NCBI RefSeq assembly: GCF_001704155.1
Contig: NZ_CP016294.1
Location: 1,485,501 to 1,549,500 of the forward strand
Direction: 5' to 3'
DNA: 64,000 bases
DNA from: Stenotrophomonas rhizophila
GTDB lineage: Bacteria; Pseudomonadota; Gammaproteobacteria; Xanthomonadales; Xanthomonadaceae
Shown in pieces: positions 40,415 to 48,153 of this stretch. The notes below the pieces were generated by a model. The model saw only the letters and a program-made list of their open reading frames with translations. It did not search any database and was not told the DNA's origin. Made by a program: the position numbers and the translations under genes. The first letter of the stretch is position 1. Every line of letters begins with the position of its first letter.

Positions 40415-41872
40415 TTACTCCGAAGCGGACGTGGCCAGATGCCACAGGTGCAGCACGGCGTACGCACGCCAGGGCCGCCAGGCCTGCGAACGGGCCTCGG
40501 TGGCACGCTCGGTCAGGCGGGTATCGCCGCCCAGCACCTGCTGCAGCACCAGGTCGCCGGCGGGGAAGGCATCGGGCAGCGCCAAGGCGCGCAGCGCGAT
40601 GTAGTGCGCGGTCCACGGCCCGATCCCGGGCAGCGCCACGCAGCGTTCGATGAAGGTATCCAGGCGCTGGCCGGCATGGAAATCCAGCCTGCCGTCGGCG
40701 ACGGCGGCGGCCACCGCGCGCACGGTGGCCGCTCGGGTGCGCGGCAGGCCGATGCCTTCCAGCGGCGCGTCGGCCAGCTGCTGAGGCGTGGGGAACTGGC
40801 GGTCCAGGCCCTCGGGCATGCCTTCCAGCGGGGTGCCGAAGCGGTCTACCACGCGCCGCGCCAGGGTAATGGCCGCCGCCACGCTGACCTGCTGGCCCAG
40901 CACGGCGCGCACCGCCACTTCGAAGCCATCCCAACCGCCGGGTACGCGCAGCCCGGGACGTGCGGCGATACCGCGCGCAAGCAGCGGATCCTGGCCGAGC
41001 GTGGCGTGCACGATGCGCAGGTCCGCGTCCAGGTCGAAGATGCGCCGCACCCGGCGCACGATGCCGGGGATCGCGCGCGGATCGACCTGGCCCAGCTGCA
41101 GCAGCAGCTCGGGCCGGCGCGGGTCGGCGGTGACCCGGATCACCGAGGGGCGTTCGGCCGGGCCAATCACGCGCTGGTAGCTGGTGTCGTCGATCTGCTC
41201 GATGCCGGGAATGCAGCGGCGGCGCAGGAAGCCGAGCATCGCGGCAAAATCGAGCGGCGGCCGGTAGCCCAGGCGCAGGGTCAGCGCGCCGTCGGCCAGC
41301 ACGCCGCGCTGGCGCCGGATCGCGGTGGGCGGCATGCCGCAGCCTTCCACGAACGCGGCGTTGAATCGGCGCAGGCTGTTGTAGCCGGCGGCCATGGCCA
41401 CGTCGGTGACCGGCAACGCGGTTTCGGTCAGCAGCTGCTTGGCCAGCAGCAGCCGTCGGGTAGCGTGGATCTGCGCCGGGGCCGCGCCCAGCCGCGCCAC
41501 GAACAGCCGCTGCAGCTGGCGCGCGCTCAGGCCGAGCCGGGCGGCCAGGTCGCCCACCGCCGCATCCTGCAGGAAGCCATCGTGGATCAGCGCCAGAGCG
41601 CGCTGCAGGGTTTCGTTGCTGAGTGCGTCCTGCGCCTCCGGGGCCAGTTCCGGCCGGCAGCGCAGGCAGGGGCGGAAACCGGCCGCGGCGGCAGCGGCGG
41701 CGGTGGGGTAGTAGTCTACGTTGACCGGTTTGGGTGGCGGCGCCGGGCAGACCGGACGGCAGTAGATGCCGGTGCTGCGCACGGCAGTGAAGAACACGCC
41801 GTCGAAGCGCGCATCGCGGGCCAGGCGGGCGCTTTCGCAGGCGGCGTAGTCCAGGGGCAGGGCGGTGTCCAT
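40415..41872 (-). CDS. alkA: Ada sensor-AraC regulator fused to AlkA 3-methyladenine glycosylase
   Basis: 485 residues with three parts. An Ada N-terminal zinc domain has Cys38, Cys42, Cys69 and Cys72, the same numbering as E. coli Ada, where Cys38 accepts methyl from phosphotriesters. An AraC-type HTH lies around residues 90-185 (LAARLGLSARQLQRLF, GYNSLRRFNAAF). The AlkA glycosylase has the helix-hairpin-helix LPGIGPWTAHYIALRAL and catalytic Asp440 in FPAGD. It lacks the C-terminal O6-methylguanine transferase of Ada, which the neighbouring ogt supplies. So sensing, activation and base excision are joined in one chain. Confidence 0.93.
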   Translation of the reverse strand: MDTALPLDYAACESARLARDARFDGVFFTAVRSTGIYCRPVCPAPPPKPVNVDYYPTAAAAAAAGFRPCLRCRPELAPEAQDALSNETLQRALALIHDGFLQDAAVGDLAARLGLSARQLQRLFVARLGAAPAQIHATRRLLLAKQLLTETALPVTDVAMAAGYNSLRRFNAAFVEGCGMPPTAIRRQRGVLADGALTLRLGYRPPLDFAAMLGFLRRRCIPGIEQIDDTSYQRVIGPAERPSVIRVTADPRRPELLLQLGQVDPRAIPGIVRRVRRIFDLDADLRIVHATLGQDPLLARGIAARPGLRVPGGWDGFEVAVRAVLGQQVSVAAAITLARRVVDRFGTPLEGMPEGLDRQFPTPQQLADAPLEGIGLPRTRAATVRAVAAAVADGRLDFHAGQRLDTFIERCVALPGIGPWTAHYIALRALALPDAFPAGDLVLQQVLGGDTRLTERATEARSQAWRPWRAYAVLHLWHLATSASE

Positions 41873-42041
41873 GGAGCTCAGTCTATGCGCCTGGCCGGGG
41901 ACCGGCTCGCCGTTTTCGGACAGCTATGCCGGGTACGCCCGGTGCGGTTCAGGGCAGGTTCCCGCGATGCCGGCCGGGCGCACTAGACTGTGCCTTCATG
42001 TGCCGTTTTCGGCACGCCCTTTGTCTGGAAGCCGGGTGTCC

Positions 42042-43184
42042 ATGCTGCTCAAGTCGTGCGGGTTGTTGCTGTTGTGCCTGGGGCTGGCCGCCTGCAGCCA
42101 GCTGGAGAACCCCGGCAACGTCACCGCCGCCGACAAGGCGGTGCGGGCGCAGACCGCCGACGGCGACCACATGGTGTCGTTCAACGCCGCCGATGCACCG
42201 CCCGCGCCACCGCCGCCGCCCCGCAAGGGCGAGCAGGGCTGGCCGACGGTAGCGCTGGACAACGGCAAGGCCTGGCTCAGCTGCGACACCGAGTACGCCA
42301 ACGACGGCGGCGACGGTGCTGCGTTGGAGGCGCTGGACCGGGCCAGCCTGGAAGCGGCCATTGCCCCGTGCGTGGAACGGGGCCTGTTGCGCGTGCGCTA
42401 CGCGGGCAAGATCAATCCCGGGTTCGCCGAACTGGTGGCGCGGATCGCGCTGGTGGCCGACGCCCAGCGCGTCTCGCGGCGCATCCTGGACCTGGATTCC
42501 AGCGGTGGCCAGGTCGAAGCGGCGATCGTGGCCGGTGACCGCATCGGCGAATCCAACTGGACCATCTGGGTGCGCGAAGGCTCGGTCTGCCACAGCGCCT
42601 GCGTGTTCGTGCTGGCGGCCGGTGACAACCGGCTGGTGTCGGGCAAGGTCGGCATCCACCGCATGATGCGGATCAGTTCCAAGGCGACCTCGCGTGCCGA
42701 GCTCAACCTGGAACTCCACGAGGTCTATGACAACGTCAAGGATTACCTGCAGCGCAACGGCGTGGCCGTCGGCGTGGCCGACCTGATGATGACCGTGCCC
42801 AACCGCAGCCTGCGCCTGCTCAGCAGCGAGGAGCTGCGCCAGTTCGGCCTGGACGGCACCAATGCGGTGCAGGACGACCTGGAGCGGATCAAACAGATGC
42901 GCAAGTGCGGCGACGATTTCGTGCGCCGCAAGGATGCCTTCCTGGTCGCCTTCGACCAGGAGTGCAAGCGCGAAGGCAGCGAACTGGACGTGATTACCCG
43001 CTGCGGGCAGACGCTCAAACAGCGCTTCGGCTTCCCGGATGTGACCTGCCCGGACGAAAGCCCGCTGTCGGAAATCGATGTGTCCACGCTGTTGCCCACC
43101 CGGGAGAAGCCGCGTGATGCGGTGGCCGAACGCACCGCCAGCGACGCCGACCAGCCCCCCGCCGAGGCGGCCGAACGCAACTGA
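42042..43184 (+). CDS. Lipoprotein with ClpP-like fold (COG3904-like), function unknown
   Basis: 380 residues. The signal peptide (GLLLLCLGLAACSQ) carries a lipobox and is followed by a Pro-rich linker. The central part, ILDLDSSGGQVEAAIVAGDRI and GSVCHSACVFVLAAGDNRLV, has the oxyanion-glycine and Ser-Ala layout of ClpP/crotonase-fold proteins of the COG3904 type. Many cysteines (C-x4-C near VCHSAC, and others toward the C-terminus) suggest disulfides in the periplasm. ATG 42042 has GGAAG ten bases before it; a GTG two codons earlier is an alternative start. The gene is divergent from ada-alkA. Whether it is a protease is not established. Confidence 0.7.
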   Translation: MLLKSCGLLLLCLGLAACSQLENPGNVTAADKAVRAQTADGDHMVSFNAADAPPAPPPPPRKGEQGWPTVALDNGKAWLSCDTEYANDGGDGAALEALDRASLEAAIAPCVERGLLRVRYAGKINPGFAELVARIALVADAQRVSRRILDLDSSGGQVEAAIVAGDRIGESNWTIWVREGSVCHSACVFVLAAGDNRLVSGKVGIHRMMRISSKATSRAELNLELHEVYDNVKDYLQRNGVAVGVADLMMTVPNRSLRLLSSEELRQFGLDGTNAVQDDLERIKQMRKCGDDFVRRKDAFLVAFDQECKREGSELDVITRCGQTLKQRFGFPDVTCPDESPLSEIDVSTLLPTREKPRDAVAERTASDADQPPAEAAERN

Positions 43185-43245
43185 CGGCCTGCTCACGGCA
43201 TTCCCGTAGACTGCAATGCAGTCCACTGCTGCCTACGGTGTCCCG

Positions 43246-43776
43246 ATGCGCGTTCCGCTGCTGCTGTCGCTCCTGCTTCCCGCCGTTGCCCTGGCCCAGA
43301 CCCCGCCGCCGGCCACCCCGGCCCCGGCGCCCGCACGCCCCGCACCGGTCGCCCCGGCCGCACCGGCACGCCCGGCATTGACCCCGCAGCAGCAGGCGCA
43401 GGTGCAGAAGCAGGACCAGGAAATGGCCGCGGCCGGCTTGAAGGTGGCGACCCTGGTCGACACCGGTCGCGCTGCCGAGGCCTGGAAGGGTGCTTCCGAG
43501 GTGGCCCGCAAGTCCGTCACCGAACAGGCTTTCGTGGCCCAGCTCGACGGCGACCGCAAGCGCCTCGGCGCACTGCTCTCGCGCGGACAGCCCGTGGTGA
43601 CCCGGGTCAAGTACAAGGCCGGCGCGACCGTGCCCGAGGGCCTCTACATCAACGTCAGTTTCCCCACGAAGTTCGCCAACAACGCCCAGCCGGTCCGCGA
43701 GCTGGTGTCGTTCCGTTTCGATGAAGACAAGGTCTGGCGCCTGGCCGGCTACAGCGTCCGCGCCGCCGCGCCCTGA
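43246..43776 (+). CDS. Exported DUF4019-like protein
   Basis: 176 residues. A signal peptide (RVPLLLSLLLPAVALAQ) is followed by a Pro/Ala linker of about 40 residues and a C-terminal domain with the pattern AEAWKGASEVARKSVTEQAF and PEGLYINVSF of DUF4019 proteins. The role is unknown; it is probably periplasmic. ATG 43246 directly precedes the signal peptide, and an earlier in-frame ATG at 43216 is less likely. It lies 61 bases after the COG3904-like gene and 15 bases before the MAPEG gene, perhaps as one transcript. Confidence 0.75.
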   Translation: MRVPLLLSLLLPAVALAQTPPPATPAPAPARPAPVAPAAPARPALTPQQQAQVQKQDQEMAAAGLKVATLVDTGRAAEAWKGASEVARKSVTEQAFVAQLDGDRKRLGALLSRGQPVVTRVKYKAGATVPEGLYINVSFPTKFANNAQPVRELVSFRFDEDKVWRLAGYSVRAAAP

Positions 43777-43791
43777 CCGCAGGAGAAATGC

Positions 43792-44193
43792 ATGGGTATC
43801 GAGATCCAGATGCTGGGTTGGGCCATCGTGCTGGGCCTGGTGCAGGTGATGATCGCCGCAGGCGCGATCACCCGCGAACGCGGCTTGGCCTGGAATGCCT
43901 CGGCCCGCGATGGCGTCGCGCCGCCACCCGGGCCGCTGGCGGCACGCCTGCAGCGGGCGCAGGCCAACTTCCTGGAAACCTTCCCGTTCTTCGCCGCCGC
44001 CGTGCTGGCGGTAGTGCTCACCCAGCGCCAGGACAGCACCACCGCGCTGGCGGTGCAGCTGTATTTCTGGGCGCGGCTGGTCTACGTGCCGCTGTATGCC
44101 GCCGGCATTCCCTACGTGCGCAGCCTGGTCTGGGTGGTCTCGATGCTGGGCATCGTGCTGTTGCTGTGGCGCCTGCTGCACGGGCTGGCGTGA
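43792..44193 (+). CDS. MAPEG-family membrane protein
   Basis: 133 residues with four hydrophobic segments. QRAQANFLETFPFFAAAVLAV is the MAPEG family signature (the conserved Asn and Glu between helices 1 and 2), followed by YFWARLVYVPLYAAGIPYVRS. Eukaryotic relatives are glutathione-dependent eicosanoid enzymes; the bacterial role is unclear. ATG 43792 has GGAGAA before it. The next gene has its own promoter region with an FNR-box-like site, so this gene probably ends the transcript. Confidence 0.88.
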   Translation: MGIEIQMLGWAIVLGLVQVMIAAGAITRERGLAWNASARDGVAPPPGPLAARLQRAQANFLETFPFFAAAVLAVVLTQRQDSTTALAVQLYFWARLVYVPLYAAGIPYVRSLVWVVSMLGIVLLLWRLLHGLA

Positions 44194-44209
44194 ACCGGCG
44201 CCGACGCGG

Positions 44210-44223
44210 CTGATCCAGATCAA
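44210..44223. promoter_or_regulatory. Candidate FNR/ANR box upstream of the ubiM-like gene
   Basis: CTGAT-CCAG-ATCAA matches the FNR consensus TTGAT-N4-ATCAA at 9 of 10 positions. It lies in the 87-base gap before the hydroxylase gene, 57 bases from its ATG, a spacing that fits activation or repression at its promoter. Confidence 0.5.
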
Positions 44224-44280
44224 GAGCGTGCCTGCCCGCGAGCGGTAAGCTCGGTCGTGGACACGCAACGGAAACGGATC

Positions 44281-45471
44281 ATGCAGGACGATCGCGGAGT
44301 GCAGGCAGTGGATGTGCTGGTGGTGGGCGCTGGGCCGGCGGGGCTGTGTTTTGCCCGCGCGCTGGCCGGCAGCGGCCTGCGGGTGGCGGTGGTGGAGCAG
44401 CAGCCGCGCGCGGCGCTGGCCGAGGCCGCCTTCGACGGCCGCGAGATCGCGCTCACCCATGCCTCGCGGCACATCCTGGAGCAGCTGGGCCTGTGGCAGC
44501 GACTGGATACCGCTGAAATTTCGCCGTTGCGCGACGCCAAGGTCATGGATGGGGGGGCACCGTTCGCGTTGACCTTCGCCGCGCGCGACGCGCACGGCGG
44601 CGACCTGGGCTGGCTGGTGCCCAATCACCTGATCCGCCGCGCCGCATGGGACAGCGTGCAGGGCCAGGCCGACCTGGAGATCCTCGACCAGTGCAGCGTG
44701 CGCGGCATCGTGCCCGGTGCGCGCCACAGCGAGGTGACCCTTGCCGACGGGCGCCAACTGCAGGCGCGGCTGGTGGTGGCGGCCGACAGCCGGTTCTCGT
44801 CCACCCGGCGCATGCTGGGCATCGGCGCGCGCATGCGCGATTTCGGCAAATCGATGCTGGTCTGCCGGATGCAGGTCGAGGTGCCGCACCAGCACACTGC
44901 GTGGGAATGGTTCGGCTATGGCCGCACCATGGCGCTGCTGCCGCTCAACGGCGACCAGGCCTCGGCGGTGATCACCCTGCCACCGCGTGAAATCGAACGG
45001 CTGCTGGCGCAGGACGCGGCGACCTTCGGACGCAGCATCAGTGCGTGTTTCGAACACCGCCTGGGGGAGATGACGCCGGTGGCGCGGCCCAATGCGTACC
45101 CGCTGGTGGGGGTCTACGCCACTGCCTTCGTGGGCGCGCGCTGCGCGCTGATCGGCGATGCCGCGGTGGGCATGCACCCGGTCACCGCACACGGTTTCAA
45201 CCTGGGCCTGCAGAGCCAGGACCGGTTGGCCGCGATCCTGCGCCGGGCGGCCGGGCGGGGTACCGATATCGCCGCTCCGGCCGGTCTGGCCGCCTACGAG
45301 CGGGGGCACCGGCTGGCCTCACGGCCGCTGTACGAGGCGACCAATGCGATCGCCACGCTGTATACCGATGACCGCCTGCCGGCGCGGGTGCTGCGTCGGG
45401 CGGGGCTGCGCCTGGCCCACGGGGTGGCGCCGTTCCGGCAGCTGATTGCCGCGCACCTCACCGGCAGGTGA
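44281..45471 (+). CDS. ubiM: FAD-dependent ubiquinone hydroxylase, UbiM-like
   Basis: 396 residues. VDVLVVGAGPAGLCFARALAG is the FAD-binding start, followed by DGREIALTHASRHILEQLGLW and VPNHLIRRAAW. The second FAD motif GARCALIGDAAVGMHPVTAHGFNLGL is typical of the UbiH/UbiI/UbiM class. The DGREIALTH and NHLIRR signatures favour UbiM, which hydroxylates several ring positions in the ubiquinone pathway. It stands alone, not in a ubi cluster. ATG 44281 is chosen over a GTG 24 bases earlier. The stop codon lies in a truncated REP unit. Assignment among the paralogous hydroxylases is from motif memory. Confidence 0.75.
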   Translation: MQDDRGVQAVDVLVVGAGPAGLCFARALAGSGLRVAVVEQQPRAALAEAAFDGREIALTHASRHILEQLGLWQRLDTAEISPLRDAKVMDGGAPFALTFAARDAHGGDLGWLVPNHLIRRAAWDSVQGQADLEILDQCSVRGIVPGARHSEVTLADGRQLQARLVVAADSRFSSTRRMLGIGARMRDFGKSMLVCRMQVEVPHQHTAWEWFGYGRTMALLPLNGDQASAVITLPPREIERLLAQDAATFGRSISACFEHRLGEMTPVARPNAYPLVGVYATAFVGARCALIGDAAVGMHPVTAHGFNLGLQSQDRLAAILRRAAGRGTDIAAPAGLAAYERGHRLASRPLYEATNAIATLYTDDRLPARVLRRAGLRLAHGVAPFRQLIAAHLTGR

Positions 45472-45515
45472 CGACCGTTGGTCCACACCGGTAGGTGACG
45501 ACCGTTGGTCGTCAC
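45463..45515 (+). repeat. Two tandem GTAG-type REP units, the first truncated
   Basis: The complete unit at 45491-45515 is GTAG plus GTGACGACC-GTT-GGTCGTCAC. A shorter copy at 45463-45486 contains the stop codon of the ubiM-like gene. They separate this gene from the convergent S4 gene. Confidence 0.75.
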
Positions 45516-45521
45516 ACGGGA

Positions 45522-45752
45522 TCAGGGGGCGTCGCTGTCGGCGATGACGTTGATCACGGTGTCGCCGAACTGGACCTGCTGGCCGCCGCGGATCTTGCAG
45601 GCCTTGCGCAGCTCCACTTCGCCGTCAACGAGCACCTGGCCGTCGCCGATCACGGTCTTGGCTTCGCCGCCGCTGGTCACCAGGTCGGCCAGCTTCAGCA
45701 GTTGCTTCAGTTCCACGTACTCGCTGTCCAGTTCAAATTCGAGGGTCTGCAT
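45522..45752 (-). CDS. Small S4-domain RNA-binding protein (YbcJ-like)
   Basis: 76 residues, almost entirely one S4 domain: YVELKQLLKLADLVTSGGEAK, VLVDGEVELRKACKIRGGQ and VQFGDTVINV. Stand-alone S4 proteins of this size (YbcJ type) bind RNA, possibly rRNA, and the exact target is unknown. ATG 45752 fits the usual start MQTLEFELD. The ribosome site is weak. It is divergent from deaD with about 270 bases between start codons, and convergent with ubiM. Confidence 0.88.
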   Translation of the reverse strand: MQTLEFELDSEYVELKQLLKLADLVTSGGEAKTVIGDGQVLVDGEVELRKACKIRGGQQVQFGDTVINVIADSDAP

Positions 45753-45972
45753 GGAGCGGGGTATCCTGTGAAGGGGCGCGGAGCGGGGCCGCGCCGAAAT
45801 CGGGCGCATATTGTGCGCCAGCACGCGGCGTTTACCGCCGCCGTGCTGAAATCTGTACACGTGGTTCAGGATTCATGCGGTATCATCGCGCCCTGAGCGA
45901 GTGAATTCTCCTCCGACCGAGCAGCGCCAGGGCACGCGATAAGAAAGGGCGCCCAAAGCGCGGACCATCCCC

Positions 45973-46007
45973 TTTTTTATGCCACTGCCACGTAAAACGG
46001 TAGTGGC
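45973..46007 (+). promoter_or_regulatory. Structured 5' leader of deaD: T-run and stem-loop
   Basis: A run of six T residues (45973-45978) follows a GC-rich segment, and a stem-loop GCCACTGCC / GGTAGTGGC (45981-45989 with 45999-46007, one G-U pair) ends four bases before the GGAG ribosome site. A TATCAT hexamer near 45881 could be the -10 box, giving a leader of about 130 bases. The arrangement could attenuate or hide the ribosome site. The role is inferred. Confidence 0.4.
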
Positions 46008-46020
46008 TTCGGAGTTCCCC

Positions 46021-47985
46021 ATGTCCCAAGAATCCCCCACGCCGCTGCTCTTCGCAGACCTCGGCCTGTCCGACGCTGTGATGAAGGCCGTTGCCGCCGT
46101 CGGCTATGAAACCCCGTCGCCGATCCAGGCCGCCACCATCCCGGCGATGCTGGAAGGCCGCGACGTGCTGGGCCAGGCCCAGACCGGCACCGGCAAGACC
46201 GCCGCCTTCGCGCTGCCGGTCCTGTCCAACCTGGATTTCAACCAGACCAAGCCGCAGGTGCTGGTGCTGGCGCCCACCCGCGAACTGGCCATCCAGGTCG
46301 CCGAGGCGTTCCAGACCTACTCGTCGGGCATCCCCGGTTTCCGCGTGCTGCCGGTCTACGGCGGCCAGCCGTACGGCCAGCAGCTGCAGGCCCTGCGCCG
46401 TGGCGTGCACGTCATCGTGGGCACCCCGGGCCGCGTGATCGATCACCTCGATCGCGGCACCCTGGACCTGTCCGAGCTGAAGACCCTGGTGCTGGACGAA
46501 GCCGATGAAATGCTGCGCATGGGCTTCATCGACGACGTCGAAGCCGTGCTGAAGAAGCTGCCGGAAACCCGCCAGGTCGCGCTGTTCTCGGCCACCATGC
46601 CGTCGCAGATCCGCCGCATCGCGCAGACCTACCTGAAGAACCCGGCCGAAGTCACCATCGTCAGCAAGACCACCACGTCGGCCAACATCCGCCAGCGTTA
46701 CTGGTGGGTGAGCGGCATGCACAAGCTGGACGCGCTGACCCGCATCCTGGAAGTGGAACCGTTCGACGCGATGATCATCTTCTCGCGCACCAAGGCGGCC
46801 ACCGAAGAACTGGCGGAAAAGCTGCAGGCCCGTGGCCTGGCCGCTGCCGCCATCAACGGCGACATGCAGCAGGCGCAGCGTGAGCGCACCATCGGCATGC
46901 TGAAGGAAGGCAAGCTGGACATCCTGGTGGCCACCGACGTGGCCGCGCGCGGCCTGGACGTGGAGCGCATCAGCCACGTGCTGAACTACGACATCCCGTA
47001 CGACACCGAAAGCTACGTGCACCGCATCGGCCGTACCGGCCGTGCCGGCCGCACCGGCGATGCGATCCTGTTCGCCACCCCGCGCGAAAAGGGCATGCTG
47101 CGTGCGATCGAGCGCGCCACCCGCCAGCCGATCGAAGAGATGCAGCTGCCGAGCGTGGACGCGGTCAACGACACCCGCATCAACAAGTTCATGAGCCGCA
47201 TCAGCGATGCGCTCGATGCCGGCGGCACCGAGTTCTACCGCGACCTGCTGCAGAAGCTGGAAGGCGAGAAGAACGTGCCGGCGATCGAGATCGCCGCCGC
47301 GCTGGCCAAGCTGCTGCAGGGCGATTCGCCGTTCCTGCTGACCCCGCCGGTGCGTGGTGCCCGTGAAGAGCGTGCGCCGCACCCGCGTGCCGACCGCAAC
47401 GACCGTGGCGAGCGCCCGGCGCGTTTCGAACCGCGCTTCGAGCGTGGCCCGCGCCGTGAAGACGACCGCGGCCCGCGTCCGCCGCGTCCGGAAGGCGATT
47501 TCGGCGGCAACGACGGTGGCTTCGAACGTGCGCCGCGCCGTGAAATCGCCCCGCGTGGCGAGCCGGAACCCGGCATGGAAACCTTCCGTATCGAAGTGGG
47601 CCATGTGCACGGGGTCAAGCCGGGCAACATCGTCGGCGCGATCGCCAATGAAGCCGGGCTGGAAAGCCGCTTCATCGGCCGCATCGACATCCGTGACGAC
47701 TTCTCGATCCTGGATCTTCCGGCGGAAATGCCGGCCGACCTGCTCAGCCACCTGAAGAAGGTGTGGGTGTCGGGCCAGCAGCTCCAGATGCGCAAGGTCG
47801 AGCCGGGTGAAGACACCGCAGGCTCGGGCTCGGCACGCCCGCCGTTCAAGCCGAAGTTCGGCCGCGGCGGCAAGCCGGGCGGTCCGGGTGGTCACCGTGG
47901 CCCGGGTGGTCCGGGTGGTCCGGGCGGCAACGACCGTCCGCCGCGTCGTGACGGCTTCAAGCCGCGCGGTCCGCGCAACGGCTGA
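46021..47985 (+). CDS. deaD: DEAD-box RNA helicase (DeaD/CsdA type)
   Basis: 654 residues. The motifs appear in order: a Q motif region GYETPSPIQAATIP, AQTGTGKT (about 53-60), PTRELA, TPGRVID, DEADEM (159), SATMP, and HRIGRTGRAGRTG in the second lobe. A DbpA-type RNA-binding fold follows (METFRIEVGHVHGVKPGNIVGAI) and a tail of Arg/Gly/Pro repeats (GGPGGHRGPGGPGG). It remodels structured RNA during ribosome assembly, mRNA decay and cold adaptation. ATG 46021 has GGAG seven bases upstream. A long leader precedes it, and a terminator with a TTCG loop follows. Confidence 0.95.
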   Translation: MSQESPTPLLFADLGLSDAVMKAVAAVGYETPSPIQAATIPAMLEGRDVLGQAQTGTGKTAAFALPVLSNLDFNQTKPQVLVLAPTRELAIQVAEAFQTYSSGIPGFRVLPVYGGQPYGQQLQALRRGVHVIVGTPGRVIDHLDRGTLDLSELKTLVLDEADEMLRMGFIDDVEAVLKKLPETRQVALFSATMPSQIRRIAQTYLKNPAEVTIVSKTTTSANIRQRYWWVSGMHKLDALTRILEVEPFDAMIIFSRTKAATEELAEKLQARGLAAAAINGDMQQAQRERTIGMLKEGKLDILVATDVAARGLDVERISHVLNYDIPYDTESYVHRIGRTGRAGRTGDAILFATPREKGMLRAIERATRQPIEEMQLPSVDAVNDTRINKFMSRISDALDAGGTEFYRDLLQKLEGEKNVPAIEIAAALAKLLQGDSPFLLTPPVRGAREERAPHPRADRNDRGERPARFEPRFERGPRREDDRGPRPPRPEGDFGGNDGGFERAPRREIAPRGEPEPGMETFRIEVGHVHGVKPGNIVGAIANEAGLESRFIGRIDIRDDFSILDLPAEMPADLLSHLKKVWVSGQQLQMRKVEPGEDTAGSGSARPPFKPKFGRGGKPGGPGGHRGPGGPGGPGGNDRPPRRDGFKPRGPRNG

Positions 47986-48007
47986 TCGCTCCACATCGCC
48001 GCAGCCA

Positions 48008-48035
48008 ACAACGCCAGCCTTCGGGCTGGCGTTGT
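48008..48035 (+). terminator. Terminator hairpin after deaD
   Basis: A perfect 12-base stem (ACAACGCCAGCC / GGCTGGCGTTGT) with a stable TTCG tetraloop lies 22 bases after the deaD stop. It is followed by CGTTTC, a weak T-tract. Confidence 0.8.
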
Positions 48036-48153
48036 CGTTTCAGCTACCTGACCGATGTGACGGCGAAACTTCGCGCCGTTTCAACAAGGCTGGACCTAGC
48101 CTGCAATCACAGAGGACTATGCCAAGCACCCATGGGCGCCGGAGGGATCTGCG

